Source of the DNA: Microbacterium paludicola
GTDB lineage: Bacteria; Actinomycetota; Actinomycetes; Actinomycetales; Microbacteriaceae
Assembly (NCBI RefSeq): GCF_015235415.1
Contig: NZ_JADGLL010000003.1
Location: 62,001-126,000 of the forward strand
Direction of reading: 5' to 3'
Length of the DNA stretch: 64,000 bases
Shown here: positions 40,710-50,683 of the stretch, one piece after another
How the letters are laid out: each line of letters opens with the position of its first letter
Position numbering within the stretch: position 1 is the stretch's first letter
Program-made: the position numbers and the translations under genes
The notes under the pieces: model-generated
What the model was told of the DNA's origin: nothing
What the model saw: the letters and a program-made list of their open reading frames with translations, nothing else
The model's database searches: none

Positions 40710-41663
40710 ATGAACCTCCGCGACATCCACATCCCCGTCATGCTCGAGCGCTGCGTCGAGCTGCTCGCCCCCGCCCTGCAGCGGGACGGCGCCGTCTACG
40801 TCGACGGCACCCTCGGCATGGGCGGCCACTCCGAGGCCTTCCTCGAGCGCTTCCCGGACATCCGTCTTGTCGGCCTCGACCGCGACCCGGACGCGCTGCG
40901 CATCGCGGGGGAGCGGCTCGCGCCGTTCGCCGACCGGATCGCGCTCGTTCACACGGTGTACGACGGCATCGCCGACGCACTCGCCTCCGCCGGCCACGAC
41001 CACGCGGATGCGATCCTGTACGACCTCGGGGTCTCCTCCCTGCAGCTCGACGAGGCCGAGCGCGGCTTCGCCTACGCGCAGGACGCTCCGCTCGACATGC
41101 GGATGGACCCCACCCAGGGGATGACGGCCGCCGACGTGGTCGCGACCTACGGTGAGGGCGACCTGCGCCGGATCTTCGAGCGCTACGGCGAGGAGAAGCT
41201 CGCCGGACGCTATGCCCGCGCGATCATCGCCGCGCGGCAGACGGCGCCGATCACGCGCTCCGGCCAGCTCGTCGACATCCTGCAGGCGGCCACCCCCGCG
41301 GCCCTGAAGAACGCCGGGCACCCCGCCAAGCGCGTGTTCCAGGCGCTGCGCATCGAGGTCAACGGCGAGCTCGCCGCGCTCGAGCGCGCGATCCCCGCCG
41401 CGCTCGGCACGCTCGCCGTCGGCGGGCGCCTGGTCGTGCTGTCGTACCAGTCGCTCGAGGACCGGTTCGTGAAGCGGCTCTTCGCGGAGGCGACGAGCTC
41501 GACCGCGCCGAAGGGCCTTCCCTTCGAGCTGCCGGAGCACGCGCCGCAGTTCCGGCTGATCGTCAAGGGCGCCGAGCTGGCGAGCGACGAGGAGGCCGCG
41601 CGCAACCCGCGCGCCAAGCCGGTGCGCCTGCGCGCCATCGAACGAGTGAAGGAGGCGGTGTGA
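40710..41663 (+). CDS. rsmH: 16S rRNA (cytosine(1402)-N(4))-methyltransferase RsmH
   Basis: SAM-dependent methyltransferase of 317 residues (MraW) that methylates N4 of C1402 in the ribosomal P site. The opening [15 protein letters not shown] is followed by the SAM motif [17 protein letters not shown], then [33 protein letters not shown] and the end [14 protein letters not shown], all typical. Its stop overlaps the GTG start of the ftsL-like gene (GTGTGA). Confidence 0.96.
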   Translation: MNLRDIHIPVMLERCVELLAPALQRDGAVYVDGTLGMGGHSEAFLERFPDIRLVGLDRDPDALRIAGERLAPFADRIALVHTVYDGIADALASAGHDHADAILYDLGVSSLQLDEAERGFAYAQDAPLDMRMDPTQGMTAADVVATYGEGDLRRIFERYGEEKLAGRYARAIIAARQTAPITRSGQLVDILQAATPAALKNAGHPAKRVFQALRIEVNGELAALERAIPAALGTLAVGGRLVVLSYQSLEDRFVKRLFAEATSSTAPKGLPFELPEHAPQFRLIVKGAELASDEEAARNPRAKPVRLRAIERVKEAV

Positions 41664-42268
41664 GTCTCGCAACCACGGCCGCGGTGAACGACCGCGCCGT
41701 CCGTCCCGCCGAGCGCCCCGCACCGGGGAGCCCGCGCCGCCGCCTGCAGGCGGTTCCCGACGCCGCCCCGCGTCGTCGTCCGCGCCTCGGCTACGCCATC
41801 GTCGCGTTCGCCGGCGCCGTCGCCATCGCCGTGGCGCAGATGAGCCTGTCGGTGCTGACCACGCAGTCGTCGTACGAGCTCGCGAACCTCAACCAGGAGC
41901 GCCGCGAGGCCTCGCTGCAGGCCCAGGAGCTGCGCGACGAGGTCGCCGGGCTCAGCTCGCCCCAGTACCTCGCCGCGAACGCCGCGGTCATGGGAATGGT
42001 GATCGACGGCGCGCCGAGCTTCCTCCGCCTGAGCGACGGGAAGATCATCGGAGACAGCGCGGCCGCCGGTGCCGCCTCGACCGTGGATGCCGCCAAGCGC
42101 GGCGCTGTCGGCAACGCGCTGCTCGAACGCCGTCCGCTCACCACCGACCCGAAGGCAACGATCGAGGGCAAGAAGGAGGAACCGGCGAAGGCCGCTCCCC
42201 AGGAGAAGCCCGAGGCCGAACTGCCGCCCCCGCTCACGGAGGGGCTTCCGAGCCCCACCACCCGCTGA
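41660..42268 (+). CDS. ftsL: FtsL-like septal protein
   Basis: A 202-residue bitopic protein at the ftsL position between rsmH and ftsI. A basic Pro/Arg-rich cytoplasmic start of about 45 residues leads to one membrane helix ([23 protein letters not shown]). A leucine-heptad region then follows ([44 protein letters not shown]), which resembles the FtsL/DivIC coiled coil. The extracytoplasmic tail is long and ends in a Pro/Glu/Lys-rich segment. FtsL bridges FtsQ and the FtsWI synthase. Sequence conservation is low in this family, so identity rests on topology and position. Confidence 0.82.
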   Translation: MSLATTAAVNDRAVRPAERPAPGSPRRRLQAVPDAAPRRRPRLGYAIVAFAGAVAIAVAQMSLSVLTTQSSYELANLNQERREASLQAQELRDEVAGLSSPQYLAANAAVMGMVIDGAPSFLRLSDGKIIGDSAAAGAASTVDAAKRGAVGNALLERRPLTTDPKATIEGKKEEPAKAAPQEKPEAELPPPLTEGLPSPTTR

Positions 42269-42337
42269 TCGCATCCGATCCGCGATCCCGTTCACCTGAC
42301 AGACCCGACGACAGCCCGCCGCACGCAGGGGAGCCCG

Positions 42338-44131
42338 ATGAATCCGATCGCCAAGCGCTCATCGCGCCGCCGCACGATGGTCGCCGCCGCACTGGTGCTG
42401 ACCGTCCTCGGCGGCTTCGTGGTGCGACTTGTGGACATCCAGGTCGTTCACGCCGAGGAGCACGTCGCCGACTCGATCAGCACGGGCAACATGGCCGGCA
42501 GCGAGACGCTGTACGGCAACCGCGGCACCATCGTCGACGCCAACGGGGTGGTGCTCGCGAGCACCACGATGCGCTACGACGTCAACATCGACCCGACGGT
42601 CGTGACGCCCGCGAAGCGGGACGGCACGATCGATCCAGCCGACGCGAAGCTCTGGGAGGAGCAGTCGGCGGCGATCGCCCAGATCCTCGGCATGGACGCC
42701 GAGGAGGTCCGGCGCATCGTGGCCGACAAGAAGAAGAACGAGCCGGAGTCGCAGTGGGCGCAGCTGAAGCGCAACGTGTCCACCGCCCAGTTCCAGGCGC
42801 TGCGCGAGCTCGGTGTCACGTACCTGACGTACGACCCCCGCCCGGCGCGCGCCTATCCGAACGGCGCGGTCGCCGGCAACCTTCTCGGCTTCGAGTCGAG
42901 CGACGGCGAGGCCCTCGCGGGCGTCGAGCGCTGGCAGGACCAGTGCCTCGAGGCGAAGAACGGCGAGGAGAGCTACCAGATCGGCGCGACCGACGGCATC
43001 CGGATCCCCGGGTCCGAGAAGGTCACGCCCGCCGTCGACGGCGGCGAGGTGGCCCTCACGCTCGACTCCGACCTGCAGTGGTACCTGCAGCAGATGATCG
43101 CGGAGGAGACGCAGAACCAGAAGGCGATCTCGGGCACCGTCACGGTCGCCGAAGTGGACACCGGTGCGATCCTCGCCGCAGCGCAGTATCCGTCGATGGA
43201 CCCGAATGACGTCCTCGCGACGGATCCGGAGTTCCGCGGATCCCTGGTGTTCGGCACCACCTTCGAGCCCGGCTCGACGTTCAAGGCGGTCACGGCCGCC
43301 TCGCTGCTCGAGGAGGGAGTGGCGACGCCGCTCAGCTCGGTGACCGCGAAGGACTGGGAGCAGTTCCCCAACGGTGCACGCCTCGGCGACTCGCACCCGC
43401 ACCCCGAGCAGACCTACACCCTCGCGGGCGCCCTCATCGACTCGTCCAACGTGGCGCTGTCGAAGTTCGGCGAGCTGCTTCCCGACCAGACGCGCTACGA
43501 GTGGCTGAAGAAGTTCGGCATCGGTGCAGGGCCCGTCGTCGGGTTCCCCGGCGAGGAGAACGGCTGGATCGAATCCCCGGACAAGTGGGACAACCAGCAG
43601 CACTACGCCACGACGTTCGGGCAGGCGTTCACCGCGACGATCCCGCAGGTCGTGAGCGCGTACCAGACCATCGCCAACGACGGTGTGCGCGTGCCGCTGC
43701 GGCTCGTCGAGTCGTGCACCACGGCCGACGGCGAGGTGAAGAAGCCCGAGACCGGCGAGCCGGAGCGCGTCATCAGCGAGAGCACCGCCCAGCAGATGCA
43801 GCTCATGCTCGAGAACGTCGGCTTCCAGAGCTCGGTGGCCGACCAGATCAAGGTGCCCGGGTACAGCATCGCCTCCAAGACCGGCACGGCGCAGAAGCCG
43901 GCGGCGGGCGGCGGGTACAAGCCCGGTGTGTACTTCACCAGCATCGTCGGCTTCGCCCCGGCGGATGACCCCCAGTACGTCGTCATGATTACGCTCGACG
44001 AACCGAAGCGGGTAACCTCGTCTGCGGCCACGGCGCCCGCGCTTCAGAAGGCGATGAAGTACGTGCTGCAGTCATATCGGGTCGTTCCGGGTCGCTCGGA
44101 GCCCGAGACCAAGCTCCCCATGTTGAAGTGA
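42338..44131 (+). CDS. ftsI: Septal peptidoglycan transpeptidase FtsI (class B PBP)
   Basis: A 597-residue monofunctional penicillin-binding protein. One N-terminal membrane helix (VAAALVLTVLGGFVVRLVDI) and a dimerisation/pedestal region precede the transpeptidase domain. The active-site motifs are STFK with S313, SSN in DSSNVALSK, and KTG with K514 in SKTGTAQKP. It crosslinks septal murein with FtsW. Unlike many actinobacterial homologues it carries no PASTA repeats. It follows ftsL after 69 bp. Confidence 0.95.
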   Translation: MNPIAKRSSRRRTMVAAALVLTVLGGFVVRLVDIQVVHAEEHVADSISTGNMAGSETLYGNRGTIVDANGVVLASTTMRYDVNIDPTVVTPAKRDGTIDPADAKLWEEQSAAIAQILGMDAEEVRRIVADKKKNEPESQWAQLKRNVSTAQFQALRELGVTYLTYDPRPARAYPNGAVAGNLLGFESSDGEALAGVERWQDQCLEAKNGEESYQIGATDGIRIPGSEKVTPAVDGGEVALTLDSDLQWYLQQMIAEETQNQKAISGTVTVAEVDTGAILAAAQYPSMDPNDVLATDPEFRGSLVFGTTFEPGSTFKAVTAASLLEEGVATPLSSVTAKDWEQFPNGARLGDSHPHPEQTYTLAGALIDSSNVALSKFGELLPDQTRYEWLKKFGIGAGPVVGFPGEENGWIESPDKWDNQQHYATTFGQAFTATIPQVVSAYQTIANDGVRVPLRLVESCTTADGEVKKPETGEPERVISESTAQQMQLMLENVGFQSSVADQIKVPGYSIASKTGTAQKPAAGGGYKPGVYFTSIVGFAPADDPQYVVMITLDEPKRVTSSAATAPALQKAMKYVLQSYRVVPGRSEPETKLPMLK

Positions 44132-44219
44132 CACGCCGCCCTGATCCCCGGGAAGTGCGTGCGCCACGGAGGTATCCCATCCGCATGATCCGTCCTGCCC
44201 ACATGATCGCGCGCGCCGC

Positions 44220-45632
44220 ATGATCGCCCTGACGCTCACGGAGATCGCGGCGGCGGTCAACGGCGAACTGCACCTGCACGGGACCGACAGCGCCGAGACC
44301 GTCGTCTCCGGCGTGGTCGACACCGACTCGCGCACCATGGAGCCCGGTGCGGTGTTCGTCGCCAAGCCCGGCGAGACGACCGACGGCCACCTGTTCGTCG
44401 GCACGGCCGTCGAGGCGGGCGCGGTGCTCGCGCTCGTCGAGCGCGTCGTGGACGAGCCCGTCACCCAGATCGTGGTACCGGATGTCGTCCTCGCGATCGC
44501 CGACCTCGCGCGCGAGGTCGTCGCGCGGGTGCGCGCCGCCGGCGACCTGAAGATCGTCGGGATCACCGGATCCAACGGCAAGACGACGACCAAGAACATG
44601 CTCGCGACGATCCTGCGCCCCGAGGGTGAGACCGTCGCGCCCAAGGGCTCGTACAACAACGCGGTCGGCGCGCCGCTCACCATGCTGCGGGTGACGCACG
44701 AGACCCGGTATCTCGTGTGCGAGTTCGGCGCGGATGCGCCGGGCCAGATCGGGCGCCTCGCGGGCCTGGTCTCCCCGGACGTGGGAGTCGTGCTCATGGT
44801 CGGCATGGCCCACGCCGGCGGCTTCGGCGGTCTCGACGGCACGGTTCGCGAGAAGTCCGAGCTCGTCCGCGCCGTACGCCCCGGCGGCATCGCCGTGCTC
44901 AACGCCGACGACCACCGCGTGGCGGGGATGGCCCCGATCGCCGACGAGCGCCAGCTGGAGGTGCGCTGGTTCGGCGAGTCCGAGCGCGCGGACGTCCGCT
45001 CCGGCAGTCTCGAGGTGACCGCCACCGGCACGCACACCACGGTGACGATCGAGGGTCGGGAGCTTCCCCTTCACCTGCGGGTGCTGGGCGGGCACCACAT
45101 CAAGAACGCCCTCGCCGCCATCACGGCCGCCGGCGCGCTGAGCATCGCCCCCGAGACGGCGATCGAGCGCCTCGAGACCATGGAGCTCGCCGAGCGCTGG
45201 CGCATGCAGGTGCTCACGCAGTCTCCGATCCGGATCATCAACGACGCGTACAACGCCAGCCCCGACGCCGTCGCGGCCGCGCTGCGCACGCTCGCGCAGA
45301 TCACCGGCCCCGACGAGCGCATGGTCGCCGTCCTCGGTGCGATGAGCGAGCTGGGGGAGCATTCGGTCGAGGAGCACCAGAAGATCGGGCTGCTCGCGGT
45401 GCGCCTGCGGATCCCGCGCATCGTTGTCGTCGGGCAGGAGGCGCGCGCGCTGTACCTCGCCGCCGTCGCGGAGGGCTCCTGGAGCGACGAGGCGGTGTTC
45501 TTCGAGAGTGCCGACGAGGCGTTCGAGTACCTGAAGACCGAGCTGCGTCCCGGCGACTCCGTGCTCGTGAAGTCGTCCAACGCGGCGGGACTCAGGTTCC
45601 TCGGCGATCGTCTGGGAGAATCGTTCTCGTGA
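44220..45632 (+). CDS. murF: UDP-MurNAc-tripeptide-D-alanyl-D-alanine ligase MurF
   Basis: A 470-residue Mur ligase that adds D-Ala-D-Ala to the UDP-MurNAc tripeptide. The ATP loop is GITGSNGKTTTKNM. Further MurF signatures are SYNNAVGAPLTML, the central HHIKNALAAITAAGALS, and NDAYNASPDAVAAAL followed by VAVLGAMSELGEHS. These features separate it from MurE, which would show a DNP-type specificity loop or an HGRD motif. It begins 88 bp after ftsI, leaving no room for murE. The stop overlaps the mraY start. Confidence 0.95.
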   Translation: MIALTLTEIAAAVNGELHLHGTDSAETVVSGVVDTDSRTMEPGAVFVAKPGETTDGHLFVGTAVEAGAVLALVERVVDEPVTQIVVPDVVLAIADLAREVVARVRAAGDLKIVGITGSNGKTTTKNMLATILRPEGETVAPKGSYNNAVGAPLTMLRVTHETRYLVCEFGADAPGQIGRLAGLVSPDVGVVLMVGMAHAGGFGGLDGTVREKSELVRAVRPGGIAVLNADDHRVAGMAPIADERQLEVRWFGESERADVRSGSLEVTATGTHTTVTIEGRELPLHLRVLGGHHIKNALAAITAAGALSIAPETAIERLETMELAERWRMQVLTQSPIRIINDAYNASPDAVAAALRTLAQITGPDERMVAVLGAMSELGEHSVEEHQKIGLLAVRLRIPRIVVVGQEARALYLAAVAEGSWSDEAVFFESADEAFEYLKTELRPGDSVLVKSSNAAGLRFLGDRLGESFS

Positions 45633-46741
45633 GATCACTCCTGACTGCGGCTGCGATCTCCCTGGCGTTCTCGCTCTTCCTCACCCCGGTGTTCCTGCGC
45701 CTGTTCCGGCGCTGGGGCTGGGCCCAGCCGATCCGCGTCGCGAGCGCGAAGATGCTCGCCCCCGATCACGAGGTCAAGCGGGGCACGCCCACGATGGGCG
45801 GCACGATCTTCATCGTCGGCACCGTGTTCGGCTATCTCGTCGGCTGCTTCGCGGGCGGCAACCCGCCGACGCCGTCCGGTTGGCTCGTGATCTGGCTGAT
45901 GCTCTCCTTCGGCGCGGTCGGCTTCATCGACGACTACCTGAAGGTCAAGCAGGACCACTACGACGGCCTGAGCGGATGGCGCAAGATCGCCGGTCAGGTG
46001 CTCGCGATCATCCCCTTCGGCATCGCGGCGCTGAACTTCGAGAACGCGTACGGCCAGACGCCGGGCACGGGATACATCTCGCTGTTCCGCGACATCCCCG
46101 TGCTGTCGTTCATGGCCCTGACTCCCGTGCTCGGCTGGCTGCTCTACCTCGCGTGGCTGTCGCTGCTCGGCACCGGCTTCTCGAACAGCGTCAACCTCAC
46201 CGACGGCCTCGACGGCCTCGCCGCGGGAGCCGGCGTCTTCGTCGTCGGCGCGTACAGCCTCATCGCGTTCTGGCAGTTCAACCAGGCGTGCACGCGTCTG
46301 CTGCTCGAGCCCGAGCTCGCGCAGGCCTGCTACAGCACCCGCGATCCGCTGGACCTCGCGATCGTCTCCGCGGCGCTGGTGGGCGGTCTCGTCGGCTTCC
46401 TGTGGTGGAACGCGCCGAAGGCGCAGGTCTTCATGGGCGACGTCGGGTCGATGGCGATCGGCGGCGTCGTGACCGCGATGGCGGTGCTGACCCGCACCGA
46501 GCTGCTCGGCATCCTGATCGCGGGTCTGTTCGTGATCTCGTCCGGCTCGGTCATCCTGCAGCGTCTGTACTTCAAGGCCACGCGCGGCAAGCGGCTGTTC
46601 CTGATGAGCCCGCTCCATCATCACTTCGAGATGCGCGGTTGGCCGGAGGTCACGATCGTCGCCAGATTCTGGATCATCGCCGGTCTCCTCTCCGTGGGAG
46701 GCATCGGCCTCTTCTACGTGGAATGGCTCAGCCGGACATGA
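45629..46741 (+). CDS. mraY: Phospho-MurNAc-pentapeptide transferase MraY
   Basis: Polytopic enzyme of 370 residues that transfers phospho-MurNAc-pentapeptide to undecaprenyl phosphate, forming lipid I. It has about ten membrane segments and the catalytic cytoplasmic loops: KRGTPTMGGTIF, GFIDDYLKV, NSVNLTDGLDGLAAG, FLWWNAPKAQVFMGDVGSMAIGG and LMSPLHHHFE. GTG 45629 overlaps the murF stop, and the end overlaps murD by 4 bp. Confidence 0.97.
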   Translation: MRSLLTAAAISLAFSLFLTPVFLRLFRRWGWAQPIRVASAKMLAPDHEVKRGTPTMGGTIFIVGTVFGYLVGCFAGGNPPTPSGWLVIWLMLSFGAVGFIDDYLKVKQDHYDGLSGWRKIAGQVLAIIPFGIAALNFENAYGQTPGTGYISLFRDIPVLSFMALTPVLGWLLYLAWLSLLGTGFSNSVNLTDGLDGLAAGAGVFVVGAYSLIAFWQFNQACTRLLLEPELAQACYSTRDPLDLAIVSAALVGGLVGFLWWNAPKAQVFMGDVGSMAIGGVVTAMAVLTRTELLGILIAGLFVISSGSVILQRLYFKATRGKRLFLMSPLHHHFEMRGWPEVTIVARFWIIAGLLSVGGIGLFYVEWLSRT

Positions 46742-48285
46742 CCGATCGCCTCGACTCCCTGACCAGCTGGAACGCCGACTGGAAGGGGCTGCGCGTCGCC
46801 GTGCTCGGCCTCGCCTCGACCGGATTCTCGGTGGCCGACACCCTGACCGAACTCGGCGCGGATGTGCTCGTGGTGACGGAGACGGCGGCCGAGGAGTACT
46901 CGCGCCTCGTGCCCGTGATCGGCGCGCGCCTGTGGGAGGGGTCGCTCGCCGAGGTGCCGGCCGCGCTCGTCGACTTCGCGCCCGAAGTCGTCGTCGCCTC
47001 GCCCGGCTTCCCGCCGTCGCATCCCGTCGTCGCGTGGGCGCGCGAGACGGGCGTCGCCCTATGGGGCGACATCGAGCTCGCCTGGCGCGTGCGCGACAAG
47101 GTGACGCGGGCGGATGGGACACCGGCCGAGTGGGTCTTCATCACCGGCACGAACGGCAAGACCACCACCACGCGGCTGACCGCCACGATGCTCGTCGAGG
47201 GCGGCCTGCGCGCAGCCCCGTGCGGCAACATCGGCGTGCCGATCCTCGACGCCGTGCGCGATCCGGCGGGCTTCGACGTGCTGGTGGTCGAGCTGTCGAG
47301 TCATCAGCTCTGGTACCTCGGGCTCGACGACGGCCCGGGATCGCCGTCCCCGCACGCGGCCGTGTGCCTCAACCTCGCCGACGACCACCTGCTGTGGCAC
47401 GGCTCCTTCGACGCCTACCGCGACGCGAAGGCCGTCGTGTACCGGCACACCAAGGTCGCCGCCGTCTACAACAAGGCGGACGATGCGACGATGCGCATGG
47501 TCGAGGACGCCGACGTCGTGGAAGGTGCGCGCGCGATCGGCTTCGACCTGGGCGTGCCGGGCCCGAGCGACCTCGGCGTGATCGACGGCATCCTCGTCGA
47601 CCGCGCCTTCCTCGAGGAGCGCCGCACGTCGGCCCTCGAGCTCACCACCGTCGCGGCGCTGCACCAGCGCGGCCTCGCCGCCCCGCACATCGTGGCGAAC
47701 GCGCTCGCGGCAGCGGCGCTGGCGCGATCGCTCGGCGTCGAGCCGGGCGCGATCCGCTCGGCTCTGGACGGCTTCCGCCTCGACCCCCACCGCATCGAGG
47801 TCGTCGGCCGCGCCGACGGCATCACGTGGGTGGATGACTCGAAGGCGACGAACCCCCACGCCGCCGCCTCGTCGCTCGCTGCGTACCCGGGGGCGGTCTG
47901 GATCGTCGGAGGCCAGCTGAAGGGCGTCGACATCGGTACGCTCGTCGCGCAGCGCGGGCCCGCGAGCCGCGCGGCGGTCGTGATCGGCGTCGAGCGCGCG
48001 GAGGTCGTGGCGGCGTTCGAGCGACACGCGCCCGGGGTGCCGGTGTTCGAGGTCGACCACACGGAGACTGAGAGCGTCATGACCCGGGCCGTCGAGCTGG
48101 CGGCCGGGATCGCGCGGGAGGGTGACGTGGTGCTGCTCGCACCGGCAGCCGCCTCGTTCGACCAGTTCACGGGATATGACGACCGCGGCTCGCGTTTCGC
48201 CGCCGCGGTGAGGGCTCGGATCGAGGGGGGAGCGGACCGTGAGCACGACGACGACGCGGACCCCGAAGGCGCGCGCGACTCCTGA
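46738..48285 (+). CDS. murD: UDP-MurNAc-L-alanine-D-glutamate ligase MurD
   Basis: A 515-residue Mur ligase that adds D-glutamate to UDP-MurNAc-L-Ala (or Gly). The N-terminal Rossmann domain starts LRVAVLGLASTGFSVADTLTELG. The ATP loop is FITGTNGKTTTTRLT, with VVELSSHQL and the C-terminal VDDSKATNPHAA and GGQLKGVD motifs. The C-terminus runs past the usual length into an acidic tail that overlaps the ftsW start by 47 bp. Confidence 0.96.
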   Translation: MTDRLDSLTSWNADWKGLRVAVLGLASTGFSVADTLTELGADVLVVTETAAEEYSRLVPVIGARLWEGSLAEVPAALVDFAPEVVVASPGFPPSHPVVAWARETGVALWGDIELAWRVRDKVTRADGTPAEWVFITGTNGKTTTTRLTATMLVEGGLRAAPCGNIGVPILDAVRDPAGFDVLVVELSSHQLWYLGLDDGPGSPSPHAAVCLNLADDHLLWHGSFDAYRDAKAVVYRHTKVAAVYNKADDATMRMVEDADVVEGARAIGFDLGVPGPSDLGVIDGILVDRAFLEERRTSALELTTVAALHQRGLAAPHIVANALAAAALARSLGVEPGAIRSALDGFRLDPHRIEVVGRADGITWVDDSKATNPHAAASSLAAYPGAVWIVGGQLKGVDIGTLVAQRGPASRAAVVIGVERAEVVAAFERHAPGVPVFEVDHTETESVMTRAVELAAGIAREGDVVLLAPAAASFDQFTGYDDRGSRFAAAVRARIEGGADREHDDDADPEGARDS

Positions 48286-49543
48286 GAAGCAGGAGCCGCG
48301 CTCCGGTGCACTGACGGCGCGCGTCTCGCTCGGCAGGGTGTTCGCGCCCGTGCCGCTGGAGTTCCTGCTCATCGCGTCGACCGCCCTGCTGCTGACGGGC
48401 TTCGGCGTGGTGATGGTGACCTCCGCCACGACGGCCTCCGCCTTGAGCCGCGGCGAGAGCCCCTACAACGACGGCATGCAGCAGGCGATGTTCGCCCTGC
48501 TCGGCCTCTCGATGATGTTCGTCGTCAGCCGGCTGCCGGTGAGGTTCTTCCGCCGGATCGGATGGGTCGCGCTCGGGCTCGCGCTGGTCGTGCAGCTGCT
48601 CGTGTTCACGCCGCTCGGCGTCGAGGTGTACGGAAACCGCAACTGGCTGAGGATCGCCGGTTTCTCCCTGCAGCCCTCCGAGCTGCTGAAGCTCTCGCTC
48701 GCGCTGTGGGCGGGAATGATCCTGTACCGCAAGCGCAACCTGCTCTCGAAGTGGCAGCACGTGTTCATCCCGCTCGTGCCGGTCTCGATGCTCGCGATCG
48801 GCACGGTGCTCGCGGGCAAGGACCTCGGCACCTCGATGGTGCTCGTGCTCATCCTGCTCGCGTGCCTGTTCTTCTCGGGCGTGAAGCTGCGCATCTTCGT
48901 GCTTCCGGTGATCGCCGGAGCTCTGGTGGTCGCGGCGCTCGCCATCACCAGCCCCAACCGGATGGGGCGCATCATGAGCTTCCTCGACCCGGACTGCGAC
49001 TACATCAAGGAGTGCTACCAGCCCCTTCACGGCATCTGGAGCCTCGCGGGCGGCGGGATCTTCGGACGGGGCCTCGGCAACTCGATCGAGAAGTACAACT
49101 GGCTTCCCGCCGCCGGAGACGACTACATCTTCGCGATCGTGGGCGAGGAACTCGGCCTGATCGGCTGCATCGTCGTGCTTCTGCTGTTCGCCACATTCGC
49201 CGTCGGGGCGTTCCGGATCATCCGCAACAGCGACGATCCGTTCGTCAAGATCGCGGCGGGCGGCATCACCGTGTGGATCCTCGGTCAGGCGCTGATCAAC
49301 ATCGGCGTCGTGCTGCGCGTGTTCCCCGTGCTCGGAGTGCCGCTGCCCTTCCTGTCGGCGGGCGGAAGCTCCCTCGTCGCAGTGCTGGCTGCGTGCGGCG
49401 TGCTCCTGGCGTTCTGCCGGACCCTGCCCGATCCGTCCCAGGTGGCGATGCGCCGGCCGGGTGCCGCGCGGGGCGCGACCAACACTCCGGGGTCGGCCAA
49501 GCGTCGTCCTGCACGACCGAACCACCCTCGGGCGGGAAGATAG
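48239..49543 (+). CDS. ftsW: Septal peptidoglycan glycosyltransferase FtsW
   Basis: SEDS-family lipid II polymerase of 434 residues with about ten membrane segments. Hallmarks are GNRNWLRIAGFSLQPSELLKLSLALWAG, LAGKDLGTSMVL, the large extracellular loop after SPNRMGRIMSFLDPDCD, and DDYIFAIVGEELGLIG, with the final GVPLPFLSAGGSSLVAVLAACGVLLAF. A basic cytoplasmic tail follows. It works with FtsI. The GTG start lies inside the end of murD, so translation is coupled. Confidence 0.96.
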   Translation: MSTTTTRTPKARATPEKQEPRSGALTARVSLGRVFAPVPLEFLLIASTALLLTGFGVVMVTSATTASALSRGESPYNDGMQQAMFALLGLSMMFVVSRLPVRFFRRIGWVALGLALVVQLLVFTPLGVEVYGNRNWLRIAGFSLQPSELLKLSLALWAGMILYRKRNLLSKWQHVFIPLVPVSMLAIGTVLAGKDLGTSMVLVLILLACLFFSGVKLRIFVLPVIAGALVVAALAITSPNRMGRIMSFLDPDCDYIKECYQPLHGIWSLAGGGIFGRGLGNSIEKYNWLPAAGDDYIFAIVGEELGLIGCIVVLLLFATFAVGAFRIIRNSDDPFVKIAAGGITVWILGQALINIGVVLRVFPVLGVPLPFLSAGGSSLVAVLAACGVLLAFCRTLPDPSQVAMRRPGAARGATNTPGSAKRRPARPNHPRAGR

Positions 49544-49547
49544 TCAC

Positions 49548-50621
49548 GTGACGACGTATCTCCTCGCCGGCGGTGGCACCGCCGGGCACGTGAACCCCCT
49601 GCTCGCCGTCGCGGACGGCCTGCGCCGCCGCGAGCCGGATGACGACGTGCTGGTGCTCGGCACGCAGGAGGGGCTCGAATCGCGTCTCGTGCCTGAACGC
49701 GGCTACGAGCTGCTGATCGTCGCGAAGGTTCCCTTCCCGCGGCGCCCGAACGGTGCCGCGGTCGCCTTCCCCGCACGCTTCCAACGTGCCGTCGCGCGTG
49801 TCCGCGGATACATCCGCGAGCGCGGCGTCGAGGTCGTCGTCGGTTTCGGCGGCTACGCGTCTGCCCCCGCGTACGTGGCGGCGCGGCGCGAGCGCATCCC
49901 CTTCGTGGTGCACGAGGCGAACGCCCGTCCCGGCCTGGCGAACGTGCTCGGCGCGCGCCGCGCGGCCGGCGTCGGGGTGACGTTCCCCGGCACGCCGCTG
50001 CGCGGCTCCGAGGTCGTCGGCATGCCGCTGCGTCCTGAGATCGTGGAGCTCGATCGCGCCGGGCGGCGTTCCGAGGCCGCCGAGTACTTCGGGCTGGACC
50101 CCGCCAAGAAGACGCTGCTTGCATTCGGCGGATCGCTGGGAGCCCGTCGCATCAACGAGGCCCTCGCCGGGTCCTGGCGCGACATCCTCGACGCCGGCTG
50201 GCAGCTGCTGCATGCGACGGGAGAGCGCTCCGACCTCGAGGATCCCGGTGCCGAGGGATACGCGATGGTCCGCTACCTCGACCGCATGGACCTGGCCTTC
50301 GCGCTCGCGGACCTCATCGTCTCGCGCGCCGGCGCGTCGACGGTCAGCGAGGTGGCGGCGCTCGGGATCCCCGCGGTGTACGTGCCGTACGCGGTCGGAA
50401 ACGGCGAGCAGCGGCTCAACGCCGCCTCCTCGGTCGCTGCGGGCGCGGCGATCCTGATCGACGACGCGGCGTTCACGCCGGATCGCGTGCGCACGGAGAT
50501 CGTGCCTCTGCTGAAGGACGACGACCGCATCGCCCGGATGGCCGCGGCCGCGGAGAACGCCGGCGAGCGCCACGGCACCGAGAACGTGATCGCCCAGCTG
50601 GATCGCGCGCTGGGCCGCTGA
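49548..50621 (+). CDS. murG: UDP-GlcNAc:lipid I transferase MurG
   Basis: Peripheral GT28 glycosyltransferase of 357 residues that converts lipid I to lipid II. The N-terminal glycine-rich loop is [23 protein letters not shown], with [16 protein letters not shown] and [16 protein letters not shown] typical of MurG. The C-terminal sugar-nucleotide site includes [15 protein letters not shown] and [27 protein letters not shown] 49548 starts 4 bp after ftsW. Confidence 0.97.
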   Translation: MTTYLLAGGGTAGHVNPLLAVADGLRRREPDDDVLVLGTQEGLESRLVPERGYELLIVAKVPFPRRPNGAAVAFPARFQRAVARVRGYIRERGVEVVVGFGGYASAPAYVAARRERIPFVVHEANARPGLANVLGARRAAGVGVTFPGTPLRGSEVVGMPLRPEIVELDRAGRRSEAAEYFGLDPAKKTLLAFGGSLGARRINEALAGSWRDILDAGWQLLHATGERSDLEDPGAEGYAMVRYLDRMDLAFALADLIVSRAGASTVSEVAALGIPAVYVPYAVGNGEQRLNAASSVAAGAAILIDDAAFTPDRVRTEIVPLLKDDDRIARMAAAAENAGERHGTENVIAQLDRALGR

Positions 50622-50668
50622 CGGACCGCGCCCCGCGTGCCGGACAGCCGCGCGTCGGTTCGTCGACC

Positions 50669-50674
50669 TACACT
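50669..50674 (+). promoter_or_regulatory. Putative internal -10 element before murC
   Basis: TACACT ends 9 nt before ATG 50684 with no strong Shine-Dalgarno sequence. It may start a transcript for murC-ftsQ within the cluster. Confidence 0.35.
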
Positions 50675-50683
50675 CGTAGGGCC

